A stretch of 10,163 nt of DNA. Source: Thermus kawarayensis JCM 12314. Lineage in GTDB: Bacteria > Deinococcota > Deinococci > Deinococcales > Thermaceae. Location of the stretch: contig BBBL01000034.1 in NCBI GenBank assembly GCA_001311545.1, positions 1 to 10,163 of the forward strand, given 5' to 3'. This document shows positions 1-6,758 of the stretch, one piece after another; position 1 is the stretch's first letter; each line of letters opens with the position of its first letter. The notes below the pieces were generated by a model, which was not told the DNA's origin, ran no database searches, and was given only the letters and a program-made list of their open reading frames with translations. The translations under genes and the position numbers were made by a program.

Positions 1-753
1 CGACCGGGTGCGGGCCGTGCCCGTGCCCAAGGGCCTCGAGCCCATCCTCACCGAGGCCACCCGCCACCTCCAGGGGCTTTTGCAAAGCTTTCTGGAAACC
101 TTGGTTCGCTGGCTGCAGGGGCTTTTCGCCCAAGGGGGGAACCTTCTGGCTTTTTCGCTCCTTGCTGGGCGGGCTCTTCCAACTCCTCACCGCCCTTACC
201 CTCTCCATCTACTTCCTCTACGACCTGCCCCGCCTGGGCCGGGCGGCCTTACGGGTTTTCCCCCGAGCCCTACCAGCCCCTGGTGGCCGAGCTTGCGGCC
301 AAGCTGGACCGGAGCGTGGGCGGGTACGTGCGGGGCCAGCTCCTGGTGGCCTTCTGCGTGGGGCTTATCGTGGGGGTGGGGCTCTGGCTGGTGGGAGTGC
401 CCCTGGCGGCGAGCCTGGGGTTTTTGGCGGGGATCTTCAACCTCATCCCCTTCGTGGGGGTGATCGTCTCCGGGGTGCCCGCCTTGCTTTTGGCGGCCAC
501 GGGGGGGTGGCTCAAGGCCCTCCTCGCCCTCCTGGTGCTTTGGCTCGCTAACCAGCTGGAGGGCAACCTCCTGGGCCCCCTCATCGTGGGCCGGGCCACT
601 AGGCTCCACCCCATCACCGCCATCGCCGCCATCCTGGTGGGGGCGAGCCTCTTCGGCCTCTGGGGCGCCCTTTTAGGGGTGCCCGCCGCCGCCTTCCTCA
701 AGGTGCTCCTAGAGGACTACTACCGGAAGAGCCGCTTTTACCGGGAAGGCTGA
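1..753 (+). CDS. AI-2E family transporter (PerM/UPF0118), 5' end cut by window
   Basis: Integral membrane permease of the AI-2E/PerM family; the substrate cannot be told from sequence. The window enters in a soluble, amphipathic stretch (frame from base 2), followed by a hydrophobic segment ending in SIYFLYDLPRLGRA, the usual 'FLxxDxPRL' turn. Next comes KLDRSVGGYVRGQLLVAF, then a run of membrane helices with NLIPFVGVIVSGVPALLL and the C-terminal block GNLLGPLIVGRATRLHP...GLWGALLGVPAAAFLKVLLEDYYR, all diagnostic of the family. The reading frame shifts twice, near 134-163 and near 258-275. Each shift is equivalent to one extra base or two missing ones, and I cannot decide which. The family signature continues across both, so the gene is probably intact in the organism. 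It ends with TGA at 751-753, 14 bases from the convergent uraA stop. Confidence 0.85.
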   Translation, partial: RPGAGRARAQGPRAHPHRGHPPPPGAFAKLSGNLGSLAAGAFRPRGEPSGFFAPCWAGSSNSSPPLPSPSTSSTTCPAWAGRPYGFSPEPYQPLVAELAAKLDRSVGGYVRGQLLVAFCVGLIVGVGLWLVGVPLAASLGFLAGIFNLIPFVGVIVSGVPALLLAATGGWLKALLALLVLWLANQLEGNLLGPLIVGRATRLHPITAIAAILVGASLFGLWGALLGVPAAAFLKVLLEDYYRKSRFYREG

Positions 754-767
754 AGAAGTCCAGGGGC

Positions 768-2000
768 CTAGGGAAGCCGCTCCTCCTCCGTGGCCAGTTC
801 CTCGGGCTCCAGCTGCCCGGGCAAGAGGAGGTTCAGCGCCACTCCCGCCAGGGCGGCCAGGGCCATGCCGCTCACCTTGAGGGGCACCTCCGCCCCCGCC
901 ACTTGAATCGCCCCCAGGTTGGCCACCGCCCCGCCCAGGCCCAGGACCAGGACGGCCGAGACCACCATGAGGTTGCGGCTATGGGTGAAGTCAATCTCCG
1001 CCTCGGCCAGGGTGCGGATGCCGATGGAGCGATCATGCCGAAAAGCAGCATGGAGATCCCGCCCAAAACCCCCTGGGGCAGGGTTTGGAGGAGGGCGGCG
1101 AGCTTGGGCGAAAAGGAAAGCAGGATGGCGAAGATCGCGGCGATGCGCAGGACCAGGGGGTCGTAGACCCGGGTCACCGCCAGGACGCCCGTGTTCTCCG
1201 AGTAGGTGGTGTTGGCGGGGCCGCCCAGAAGCCCGGCGAGGCTGGTGGCGAGCCCGTCCCCCAGGAGGGTGCGGTGGAGGCCAGGCCGGGCGAAGAAATC
1301 CTTCCCCACCACCCTCCCGTTGGTGAGGATGTCCCCGATGTGCTCCATCACCGTCACGAAGGCCACGGGGGCGATGAGGAGCACCGCCCCCCACTCCAAG
1401 GTGGCCAGGGTGAGGGGGGGGAGGCCCACCCAGGGGGCCTCGGCCAAGGGCTTGAGGTCCACCCGCCCCAGGAGAAGGGCCAGGAGGTAGCCCGCTCCCA
1501 CCCCGAGGAGCACGGGGATCATCTGGAAAAGCCCCCGGAAGAAGACGGCGCTCACCACGCGCTCAGGAAGGTGAAGACGGCGAGGAGCCAGTCCTTGCTG
1601 GCCATCTCCACCGCCACGGGGGCCAGGGTGAGGCCGATGACCACGATCACCGGGCCCGTGACCACGGGCGGGAAGACCCGGCGCACCCTTTCGGAGCCGA
1701 TGAGGAGGACGAGGAGGGCGAAGAGGGCGTAGACGAGCCCCGCGGCCGCGATCCCCCCTCCGATGGCGCTCAAGGAGAAACCCGCCCCCTTGGCCGCCAG
1801 GATGGGGGAGATGAAGGCGAAGCTGGAGCCAGGAAGACGGGGACCATCCGCCCCGTGGCCAGGTGGAAGACCAGGGTGCCGAGTCCGGCGGTGAAGAGGG
1901 CCACCGCCGGGTTGAGCCCGGTGAGCAGGGGGACCAAAACCGTGGCCCCGAACATGGCCACCGTGTGTTGGAGGCCCAGGATAAGGTGCCTTGGCGTCAT
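768..2000 (-). CDS. uraA: uracil permease, NCS2 family (UraA-like)
   Basis: Proton-coupled nucleobase symporter of the inner membrane, most like UraA, bringing uracil in for salvage. The corrected length is about 411 residues, right for NCS2, with multiple hydrophobic helices from residue 5 to about 395. The N-terminus [20 protein letters not shown] is the classic 'GLQH...FGATVLVP' opening. The two key acidic motifs are VMEHIGD (Glu about 220, matching E. coli Glu241) and [10 protein letters not shown] (Glu about 269, matching Glu290). Translation from ATG at 2000 needs three frame corrections, each one missing base: at about 1829 (restores PVFLGSSFAF), about 1559 (restores FLSAVVSAVFF) and about 1029 (restores GMIASIGIRTL). 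The stop is TAG at 768-770. It has its own -10 just upstream and follows the tgt terminator hairpin, so it is likely a separate transcription unit. Uracil rather than xanthine is inferred from the motifs. Confidence 0.88.
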
Positions 2001-2009
2001 ACCGGGGAG

Positions 2010-2017
2010 ATTTTATA
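2010..2017 (-). promoter_or_regulatory. -10 element of uraA promoter, leaderless
   Basis: On the minus strand TATAAAAT lies 9 bases before the uraA ATG at 2000, with no Shine-Dalgarno between them. This is the leaderless arrangement common in Thermus. No -35 hexamer at a standard 16-18 base spacing is convincing: TTTACC is about 22 bases upstream, too far. Inference from sequence only. Confidence 0.5.
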
Positions 2018-2070
2018 CCCTCTTCGGTCCACCAGGCCCGGTAAACCCCCGAGGAGCCTTTTGCCGGGGC

Positions 2071-2098
2071 CCCCATGCTGGCTTGGGCCAGCATGGGG
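2071..2098 (-). terminator. hairpin after tgt, probable transcription terminator
   Basis: A perfect 12-base inverted repeat, CCCCATGCTGGC and GCCAGCATGGGG, encloses a 4-base loop (TTGG on the plus strand). It begins 5 bases past the tgt TAA (2104-2106) and sits before the uraA promoter. The stem is GC-rich, but no real T-tract follows, only GGGGCCCCGGC then AAAAGG in the minus-strand reading. It would therefore be a weak or hairpin-only terminator, or a transcript-stabilising stem. Confidence 0.6.
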
Positions 2099-2103
2099 TG
2101 GCG

Positions 2104-3260
2104 TTACCAGTGGCCCCCGGCGGCCAAGGCCTCGCGGAACCAGGGGGGCACCTCCTTGCCGAAGCGCCTTTCGGCGAAGGCCCGGGCGAAGTCGCCGTAG
2201 CGCCCCTCCCTTACGGCCCTTTTGGCCTCCTCGGTGAGGCGGTGGAGGTGGCGCAGGTTGTGAAGGGAGAGGAGAATCCCCCCAAGCATCTCCCCCGCGC
2301 GCACCAGGTGGGCCAGGTAGGCCCGGCTATAGGTCCGGCAGGCGTAGCAGTCGCACCCCTCCTCCAGGGGCCTTGGGTCCTCCAGGTGGCGGGCGTTTTT
2401 CAGGTTGAGGCGTCCCTCGGGGACGAGGGCGCTTCCGAAGCGGCCCGTGCGGGTGGGATAGACGCTGTCAAAGAGGTCCACCCCAAGCCCCACGGCCGCC
2501 ACCAGGTCCTCGGGGTGGCCCACCCCCATGAGGTAGCGGGGGCGGTCCTCGGGGAGGAGGGCGGTGGAAAGCTCCACCATGGCGAACATGGCCTCCTTGG
2601 GCTCCCCCACGGCCAGGCCCCCGATGGCGTACCCCGGGAGATCAAACCGGATCGTCTCCAGGGTGGAGCGGCGCCTTAAATCTGGCTCCGTCCCCCCCTG
2701 GGCGATGCCGAAGAGGGCCTGGTCGGGCCGGGTCTTGGCCCTTAGGCTCCTTTCCAGCCAGCGCAGGGTGCGCTCCAGGGAGGCCTTCAGGTACTCCCGG
2801 GGGGAGGGGTAGGGGGGACACTCGTCAAAGGCCATGATGAGGTCGGCCCCCAGGGCCTCCTGCACGTAGATGCTCCCCTCCGGGGTGAGCTTGACGAGGC
2901 TTCCGTCCAGGTGGCTTTGGAAGGCCACCCCTTCCTCGTCTATGCGCCGGAGGTGCCCGAGGCTCATCACCTGAAAGCCCCCGGAGTCCGTGAGCCAGGG
3001 GCCCTTCCACCCGGCGAAGCCGTGAAGCCCCCCGAGGGCCCTAACCCTCTCGGGCCCTGGCCTCAGGAGGAGGTGGTAGGTGTTGGCGAGGAGGATTTGG
3101 CTTCCGATCTCCTCGAGGTCCCGAGGCATGAGGCCCTTCACCGAGCCTGGGTGCCCACGGGCATGAAGAGGGGGGTCTCCACTGCCCCGTGGGGAGTGGA
3201 AAGCCTTCCCACCCGGGCCCTTCCCGCGCGGGCCTCTACGTGGAAGCGGAAGGGGTCCAT
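2104..3260 (-). CDS. tgt: queuine/preQ1 tRNA-ribosyltransferase (TGT)
   Basis: Exchanges guanine at the wobble position (34) of GUN-anticodon tRNAs for preQ1 in queuosine synthesis. The corrected length is 385 residues. Motifs in order: [11 protein letters not shown] (Asp92, catalytic base region), FDECPP (Asp146, with Cys148 as in preQ1-using bacterial enzymes), GIAQGG (about 185-190), [10 protein letters not shown] (about 211-220), [11 protein letters not shown] with the nucleophile Asp265, and the zinc site CDCYAC (Cys303, 305, 308) plus His334 in SLHNLRH. The position after the nucleophile is Ser where many bacterial TGTs have Cys. One frame break near 3146, a missing base, restores [16 protein letters not shown]. 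The start ATG (3260-3258) shares its A with the ispG stop (TGATG), which implies translational coupling. The stop is TAA at 2104-2106, followed by a hairpin. Confidence 0.95.
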
Positions 3261-4474
3261 CAGGCCTTGGGGGCGAAGCGGGCCCTGACGTACTCCTCCA
3301 CCAGGGCGAGGAACTCCTCGGCGATCCTTTCCCCCTTGAGGATGGTGAGGAGCTTCCCGTCGGCGTAGACCGGGGCCTTGGGCTCCTCCCCGCGCCGGGA
3401 GGGAGATGCCGATGTGGGCGTGCTTGCTCTCCCCGGGGCCATTCACCACGCAGCCCATCACCGCCACCTTGAGCCCCTCCACCCCGGGATAGGCCCTTTG
3501 CCACTCGGGGAGCTTGGCCTTGAGGTGGCGGTTCACCTCCTCGGCGAGCTCTTGGAAGAAGGTGCTGGTGGTGCGGCCGCACCCGGGGCAGCTGGTCACC
3601 TCGGGGGCGAAGGTGCGAAGCCCCAAGGCCTGGAGGATCTCCTGGGCCACCTCCACCTCCTTGGTGCGGGGCTCCGAGGGGCCTGGGGTCAGGGAGACCC
3701 GGATGGTGTCCCCGATGCCTCCAGGAGGAGGGGAGCTAAGGCGGCGGCCGAGGCCACGATCCCCTTCACCCCCATCCCCGCCTCGGTGAGGCCCAGGTGG
3801 AGGGGGGCCCTTGTCCTTCGGGCCAGCTCCCGGTAGACCCACACCAGATCAGGTGCCTTGGAGACCTTGGCGGAGAGGACGATCTTGTCCTCGCCCAGGC
3901 CCATCTCCAAAGCGGCCTCGTAGGAGCGGACGGCGCTTTCCACCAGGGCCTCGAGGACCACCTCGTGGGCGCTTTTGGGCTCAGGGCGCTTCGCGTTTTG
4001 GTCCATGAGCTCGGTGAGGAGGGCGGGGTCTAGGCTTCCCCAGTTGGCCCCAATCCTTATGGGCTTCCCCAGGTCCATGGCGATCCGCACCATCTCGGCG
4101 AAGTGCTCGTCCTTGTGCCGCCCCCGGCCCAGTGCCCGGGTTGATGCGGAGCTTGTCCAGGGCCTCGGCCATCCTGGGGTACTTGCGCAGGAGGAGGTGG
4201 CCGTTGAAGTGGAAGTCCCCCACCAGGGGCACCTCCACCCCCTCGGCGAGGAGCTCCTCTTGATCTCGGGCACGGCCTTCGCCGCCTCCTCGTCGTTCAC
4301 CGTGAGGCGCACGATCTCGCTTCCCGCCCGGTGGAGCTCCAGGACCTGGGCGGCGGTGGCCTCCACCTCCCGGGTGGGGGTGTTGGTCATGGACTGCACG
4401 GCGATGGGGTGGGCGCCCCCTATGGGGACGCGGCCCACATAGACCGTGGGGGTAGGTCGCCTCATCCCCTCCAT
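3260..4474 (-). CDS. ispG: 4-hydroxy-3-methylbut-2-enyl diphosphate synthase (IspG/GcpE)
   Basis: Penultimate enzyme of the MEP isoprenoid pathway. It reductively converts methylerythritol cyclodiphosphate to HMBPP using a [4Fe-4S] cluster. The TIM-barrel N-terminal part includes [44 protein letters not shown] and [10 protein letters not shown]. The C-terminal Fe-S domain carries TSCPGCGRT (Cys297, Cys300) and [11 protein letters not shown] (Cys343, Glu350). The corrected length is 406, as in T. thermophilus. Missing bases are needed at about 4259, 4131 (two bases, CC), 3718, 3388-3391 and 3395-3396. The middle shift pair gives a spurious stretch of about 45 residues in the raw frame. I chose ATG 4474 ([14 protein letters not shown]); a second ATG three codons in (4465) is possible. 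It lies 37 bases after fabI with no hairpin between, and overlaps tgt by one base, so it sits in the fabI-ispG-tgt operon. Confidence 0.95.
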
Positions 4475-4511
4475 GCTAGCCGAGGCCCGGTGGAAAAAAA
4501 GGGGGGGTGGG

Positions 4512-5293
4512 CTACCCTTCCAGCTCCATCCCCATGATGTGGTAGCCGGCGTCCACGTAGATGACCTCCCGGTGATGCCGCTCGCCAGGGGGAGAGGAGG
4601 AAGAGGCCGAGGCTTCCCACCTCCTCCTGGGTCACGTTGCGCTTGAGGGGGGCGGTCTGGGCCACCCGGTCGTACATCTTGGTGAAGCCGGGGATGCTCC
4701 TGGCGGCCACGGTGCGCACGGGCCCCGCGGAGATGGCGTTCACCCGCACCCCCTTGGGCCCGAGCTCATAGGCCAGGTAGCGGACGCTGGCCTCCAGGGC
4801 CGCCTTGGCGATGGCCATGACGTTGTACTTGGGCACCACCTTCTCGCTGGCGTAGTAGGTGAGGGTGACGATCCCCCCGCCTTCCCGGAGGAGGGGCTCC
4901 GCCCTTTGGGCCACGGCCACCAGGGAGTAGGCGGAGACCTCCAGGGCCAAGAGCCAGTCCTGGCGCCTCGTGTCTATGTACCGCCCTTCCATGGCCTCCC
5001 GGGGGGCGAAGGCGATGGCGTGGACCAGGTAGTCCAGCCTCCAAAGGCCCCCCTCACCCCGGCGAAGAGGGCGTCCAGCTCCTTGTCCTGCGTCACGTCC
5101 GCCTGAAAGAGGAGGGCCCCTCCCAGGGCTCGGCGAGTTTTTCCGCCTCGGGGCGGAGCCTTTCCGCCTGGTAGCTCAGGGCCACCTCCGCCCCCGCCTC
5201 CTTGAGCTTGGCGGCGATGGCGTAGCCCAGGCTCCTTTGGTTGGTTACCCCCATGACCAAGGCCTTTTTGCCCGAAAGGTCCACGGTGAGCAT
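4512..5293 (-). CDS. fabI: enoyl-[acyl-carrier-protein] reductase [NADH]
   Basis: Cytosolic short-chain dehydrogenase that performs the last reduction of each fatty-acid elongation cycle. The cofactor motif GVTNQRSLGYAIA is at residues 15-27. The catalytic pair Tyr157-(6)-Lys164 lies in KYNVMAIAKAAL, preceded by LTYYASEKVVP. The C-terminus reads ITGEVIYVDAGYHIMGMELEG. The corrected length is 261. Four single-base gaps break the frame: near 5129 (restores AEALGGALLFQADVTQD), 5038 (restores GAFGGLDYLVHAIAFAP), 4588-4592 (a G run) and 4568-4570. The start ATG at 5293 lies 6 bases from a perfect TATAAT, so the message is probably leaderless. The stop is TAG at 4512-4514. It is followed on the same strand by ispG and tgt, and preceded with a 7-base gap by vapC, so read-through from vapBC is possible. 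Confidence 0.95.
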
Positions 5294-5299
5294 GCCGGG

Positions 5300-5305
5300 A
5301 TTATA
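5300..5305 (-). promoter_or_regulatory. -10 box of fabI promoter, overlapping the vapC stop codon
   Basis: Perfect TATAAT on the minus strand, followed by 6 bases (CCCGGC) and the fabI ATG. Transcription would start at or within a base or two of the initiator. The TAA of vapC (5303-5301) lies inside the hexamer. No strong -35 is visible at 16-18 bases. Confidence 0.65.
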
Positions 5306-5719
5306 CCGAAGGTCCGAACACGGGAACGCCCTCCAGGGAGGCCGTTAAGGCCAGCCGCCCGTCCAGGGTGACCAGGAGCAGGGCTTCCGGGTCCCCCTCG
5401 GCCGCCACCATTGAAGGGCGTCCAGGGTCCTCGAGGGGTGGGCCTGGAGGGGGCGGAGAGCTTCCCGGCGCACCCTTTCTGCGGGGAGGACCTCGTGCCA
5501 GGCGGCCTTGAGCCTCCGAAGGCGCTTTGGGGCCAAGGCGTGGTCTTCGTCCTTAAGGACCCCTTCCCGCCTCCTCCGGCTCAGGGCCGAGGCCGCCTCC
5601 ACCTCGGCGACCCAGGCCACCACCATCTCCCCGTCCTCGGCGAGGAGACCTTCCGCCCAGGGTGTGGCCGCTTCCCGCACCAGGAGGGGTACGAGGACCG
5701 AGGTGTCCCAGAACCTCAT
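5301..5719 (-). CDS. vapC: PIN-domain ribonuclease toxin, VapC family
   Basis: Toxin half of a VapBC-type pair: a Mg2+-dependent endoribonuclease expected to cut tRNA or rRNA when released from its antitoxin. The corrected length is 139 residues. The acidic PIN residues are present: Asp5 in RFWDTSVLVPL, Glu41 (or Glu39) in WVAEVEAASAL, Asp100 in RTLDALQ and Asp120 in LVTLDGRLA. One missing base near 5408 (restores DALQWVAAEGDPEALLLVTLDGR) is needed. The raw frame instead runs to a stop at 5345 and loses the last acidic residue. The start ATG overlaps the antitoxin stop by four bases (ATGA at 5719-5716), the normal TA arrangement. The stop is TAA at 5303-5301, 7 bases before fabI. The family call is firm; the RNA target is unknown. 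Confidence 0.85.
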
Positions 5720-5917
5720 CCCTCCTCCCGTTCCTCCAGGAGGGGCCTTCCCTTTCCCCGGCGGAGGAGACCCTGGCGTTGGTCCCAGAGCCCAGGGCGG
5801 GGGAGAGGCGGGCCACGGGCATCCCCGGTCCAGGATGAGGACCTCCTCCCCCGCCTGCACCTCACGGAGGAGCTCGGAGAGGCGGTTTTTGGCCTCGCTC
5901 ACCCAGACGACCCGCAT
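5716..5917 (-). CDS. vapB: antitoxin of the Phd/YefM (VapB-like) family
   Basis: Short DNA-binding antitoxin preceding vapC. The N-terminus MRVVWVSEAKNRLSELLREV followed by EEVLILDRGMPVARLSP is the typical Phd/YefM fold: a beta-strand, an 'AKxxLSEL' helix, and 'ILxRGxPVARL'. The basic and acidic C-terminal tail (RQGLLRRGKGRPLLEEREEG) would wrap the toxin. The corrected length is 67 residues. Two missing bases are required, near 5823-5826 (restores RGMPVARL) and near 5787 (restores ALGSWDQRQG). The stop TGA (5718-5716) lies inside the vapC start. A promoter and a small inverted repeat lie directly upstream, consistent with autoregulation by the toxin-antitoxin complex (inferred from how such operons work). 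Confidence 0.8.
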
Positions 5918-5924
5918 GTGCCCA

Positions 5925-5953
5925 ACTATAGCCAGGGAAAAAGGGCCTGTTAG
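5925..5953 (-). promoter_or_regulatory. vapBC promoter (-35 CTAACA, 17-base spacer, -10 TATAGT)
   Basis: On the minus strand CTAACA (5953-5948) and TATAGT (5930-5925) are 17 bases apart, and the -10 ends 7 bases before the vapB ATG at 5917. The -35 matches TTGACA at four of six positions and the -10 matches TATAAT at five of six. The message would be leaderless or nearly so. Confidence 0.5.
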
Positions 5954-5956
5954 GCC
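5944..5956. promoter_or_regulatory. small inverted repeat, candidate VapBC operator
   Basis: GGCCT-GTT-AGGCC is a perfect 5-base palindrome with a 3-base centre. It overlaps the -35 of the vapB promoter and lies just upstream of the divergent DinB-family gene. Its position suits an autoregulatory operator that could also touch the divergent promoter. It is short and GC-rich, so chance is possible. Confidence 0.35.
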
Positions 5957-5960
5957 GGTT

Positions 5961-5966
5961 TACACT
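5961..5966 (+). promoter_or_regulatory. possible -10 of the DinB-family gene
   Basis: TACACT lies 5 bases before the ATG at 5972, the same close spacing seen at other promoters here. It matches TATAAT at four of six positions. No -35 is recognisable at the expected distance (AAAAAG there). Confidence 0.35.
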
Positions 5967-5971
5967 AAGGC

Positions 5972-6479
5972 ATGGTCCGGTTAGAGGACTACGGCACCTG
6001 GAAGAGGCCCTGAAGCGGCTTGGGGAAAGCCGCAAGGCCCTCCTCGCCCTGCTTCGGGAGGCGGACCCCTCTTGGCTTTCCGCTCCCCTCCGGGAGGGGG
6101 CCTGGACCCCCCTCATGGTGGCGGAGCACATCGCCCTGGTGGAGGACTCCACCGCCCGGGTCCTGAGGCGCCTCCGCCGGGTGGCGACTGGGGAGAGCCT
6201 GCCCCCCGTGCCCTTCGTCCCCGGGGAGGTCAGGGACGGCAAGCCCCAGGCCCCGGAAGGGGTGCGGCCCAAGGGGGGGCTTTCCCTGGAGGAGGTCATG
6301 GCCCTTCTGGAAAAGGCCCGGGCCTTCCTCCTGGAGGAGACGGGAAGGGCCGACCCAGGGAATCCGGCCACCTTCCCCCACCCCTTCTTCGGGGAGCTCA
6401 CCGCCTTGGGCTGGCTCAGGCCGCCGCCTACCACGAGGCCCACCACCTGGAGGCCCTTCAGGCTTCCTGGGCCCGGTAG
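5972..6479 (+). CDS. DinB-family (four-helix, metal-binding) protein
   Basis: Small, probably cytosolic protein of the DinB/YfiT-like superfamily. These are four-helix bundles with a His-coordinated metal; members include thiol-dependent transferases and many proteins of unknown role. Seen here: an N-terminal helix rich in Leu, Glu and Arg, then GAWTPLMVAEHIALVEDS (His about 53) and C-terminal YHEAHHLEALQASWAR (His about 155, 158 and 159), the usual three-His pattern. The corrected length is about 169. Two missing bases are needed: near 5994, just after MVRLEDYG (the raw frame stops after 13 codons), and near 6420 (restores LGWLR-AAYHEAHH). The stop TAG at 6477-6479 lies inside the convergent glutaredoxin-like gene. 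It is divergent from vapBC. The substrate cannot be predicted. Confidence 0.72.
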
Positions 6480-6708
6480 CGGGCGAGCCAGGCGTTGAGG
6501 CTTGCCGGGGATACCCCCCGGATGGCCTCCACCTTTCCCTCCCACTCCAGCACCACCCCGGCGGTGGGGCTGCCCACGAGCTCGGCGATCTTCTGGGCGG
6601 CCCTTGGGTCCTGCCGGGCGTTCACGAACTCAAAGGGGATGCCCTTCTGTGCAGCATCTTCACGATCTCGCAGGGGCCGCACCCGGGGATGCCGTAAAGC
6701 CGCACCAT
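6458..6708 (-). CDS. glutaredoxin-like thiol-disulfide protein
   Basis: Small thioredoxin-fold redox protein, about 83 residues. The N-terminus MVRLYGIPGCGPCEIVKML has a CGPC active site at residues 10-13 after the first beta-strand. IPFEFVNARQDP, VGSPTAGVVLEWEG (the Pro of the cis-Pro loop) and EAIRGVSPASLNAWL follow the glutaredoxin/NrdH order of elements. CGPC is more thioredoxin-like than the CPYC of classical glutaredoxins, so the electron donor is uncertain. One missing base near 6651 (restores KMLAQKGIPFEF) is required. I chose the ATG at 6708 because it gives the complete first strand; longer upstream reading in the raw frame has no family similarity. The stop is TGA at 6460-6458, 22 bases into the end of the DinB-family gene. 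It is divergent from zapE across about 50 bases. Confidence 0.78.
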
Positions 6709-6745
6709 ACCCCAATAGGGTAGCAAAAGGAGAAGGCGGGTCCCG

Positions 6746-6751
6746 TACAAT
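6746..6751 (+). promoter_or_regulatory. -10 of the zapE operon promoter
   Basis: TACAAT matches TATAAT at five of six positions and lies 7 bases before the zapE ATG (6759), a leaderless arrangement. No clear -35 hexamer occurs 16-18 bases upstream (A-rich GCAAAAGG there). Confidence 0.5.
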
Positions 6752-6758
6752 CCCTGGC

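Noticed and set aside
1085..1732. Plus-strand ORF of about 215 codons inside uraA
   Set aside because: Low-complexity Gly/Glu/His-rich translation, antisense to clear NCS2 permease helices; a composition artefact.
2001..2070. PyrR-binding attenuator before uraA
   Set aside because: A CCCCCGAGGAGCC stretch loosely resembles the PyrR loop consensus but is on the plus strand, opposite to uraA transcription, and no alternative terminator stem is visible. The promoter is also downstream of it.
4131..4259. In-frame novel peptide of about 45 residues inside ispG
   Set aside because: It is the product of two opposing frame breaks. The alternative frame gives conserved IspG sequence ([16 protein letters not shown]...RINPGT), so the raw-frame peptide is an artefact.
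768..5917. Genuine pseudogenes along the minus-strand block
   Set aside because: Breaks are spread evenly over essential genes, are single missing bases in G/C runs, and leave all catalytic residues intact. Sequencing error explains them better than decay.
5411..5984. Long plus-strand ORFs opposite vapBC
   Set aside because: They are Pro/Arg/Gly-rich shadows typical of high-GC antisense frames, have no family resemblance, and the minus strand encodes recognisable VapB and VapC.
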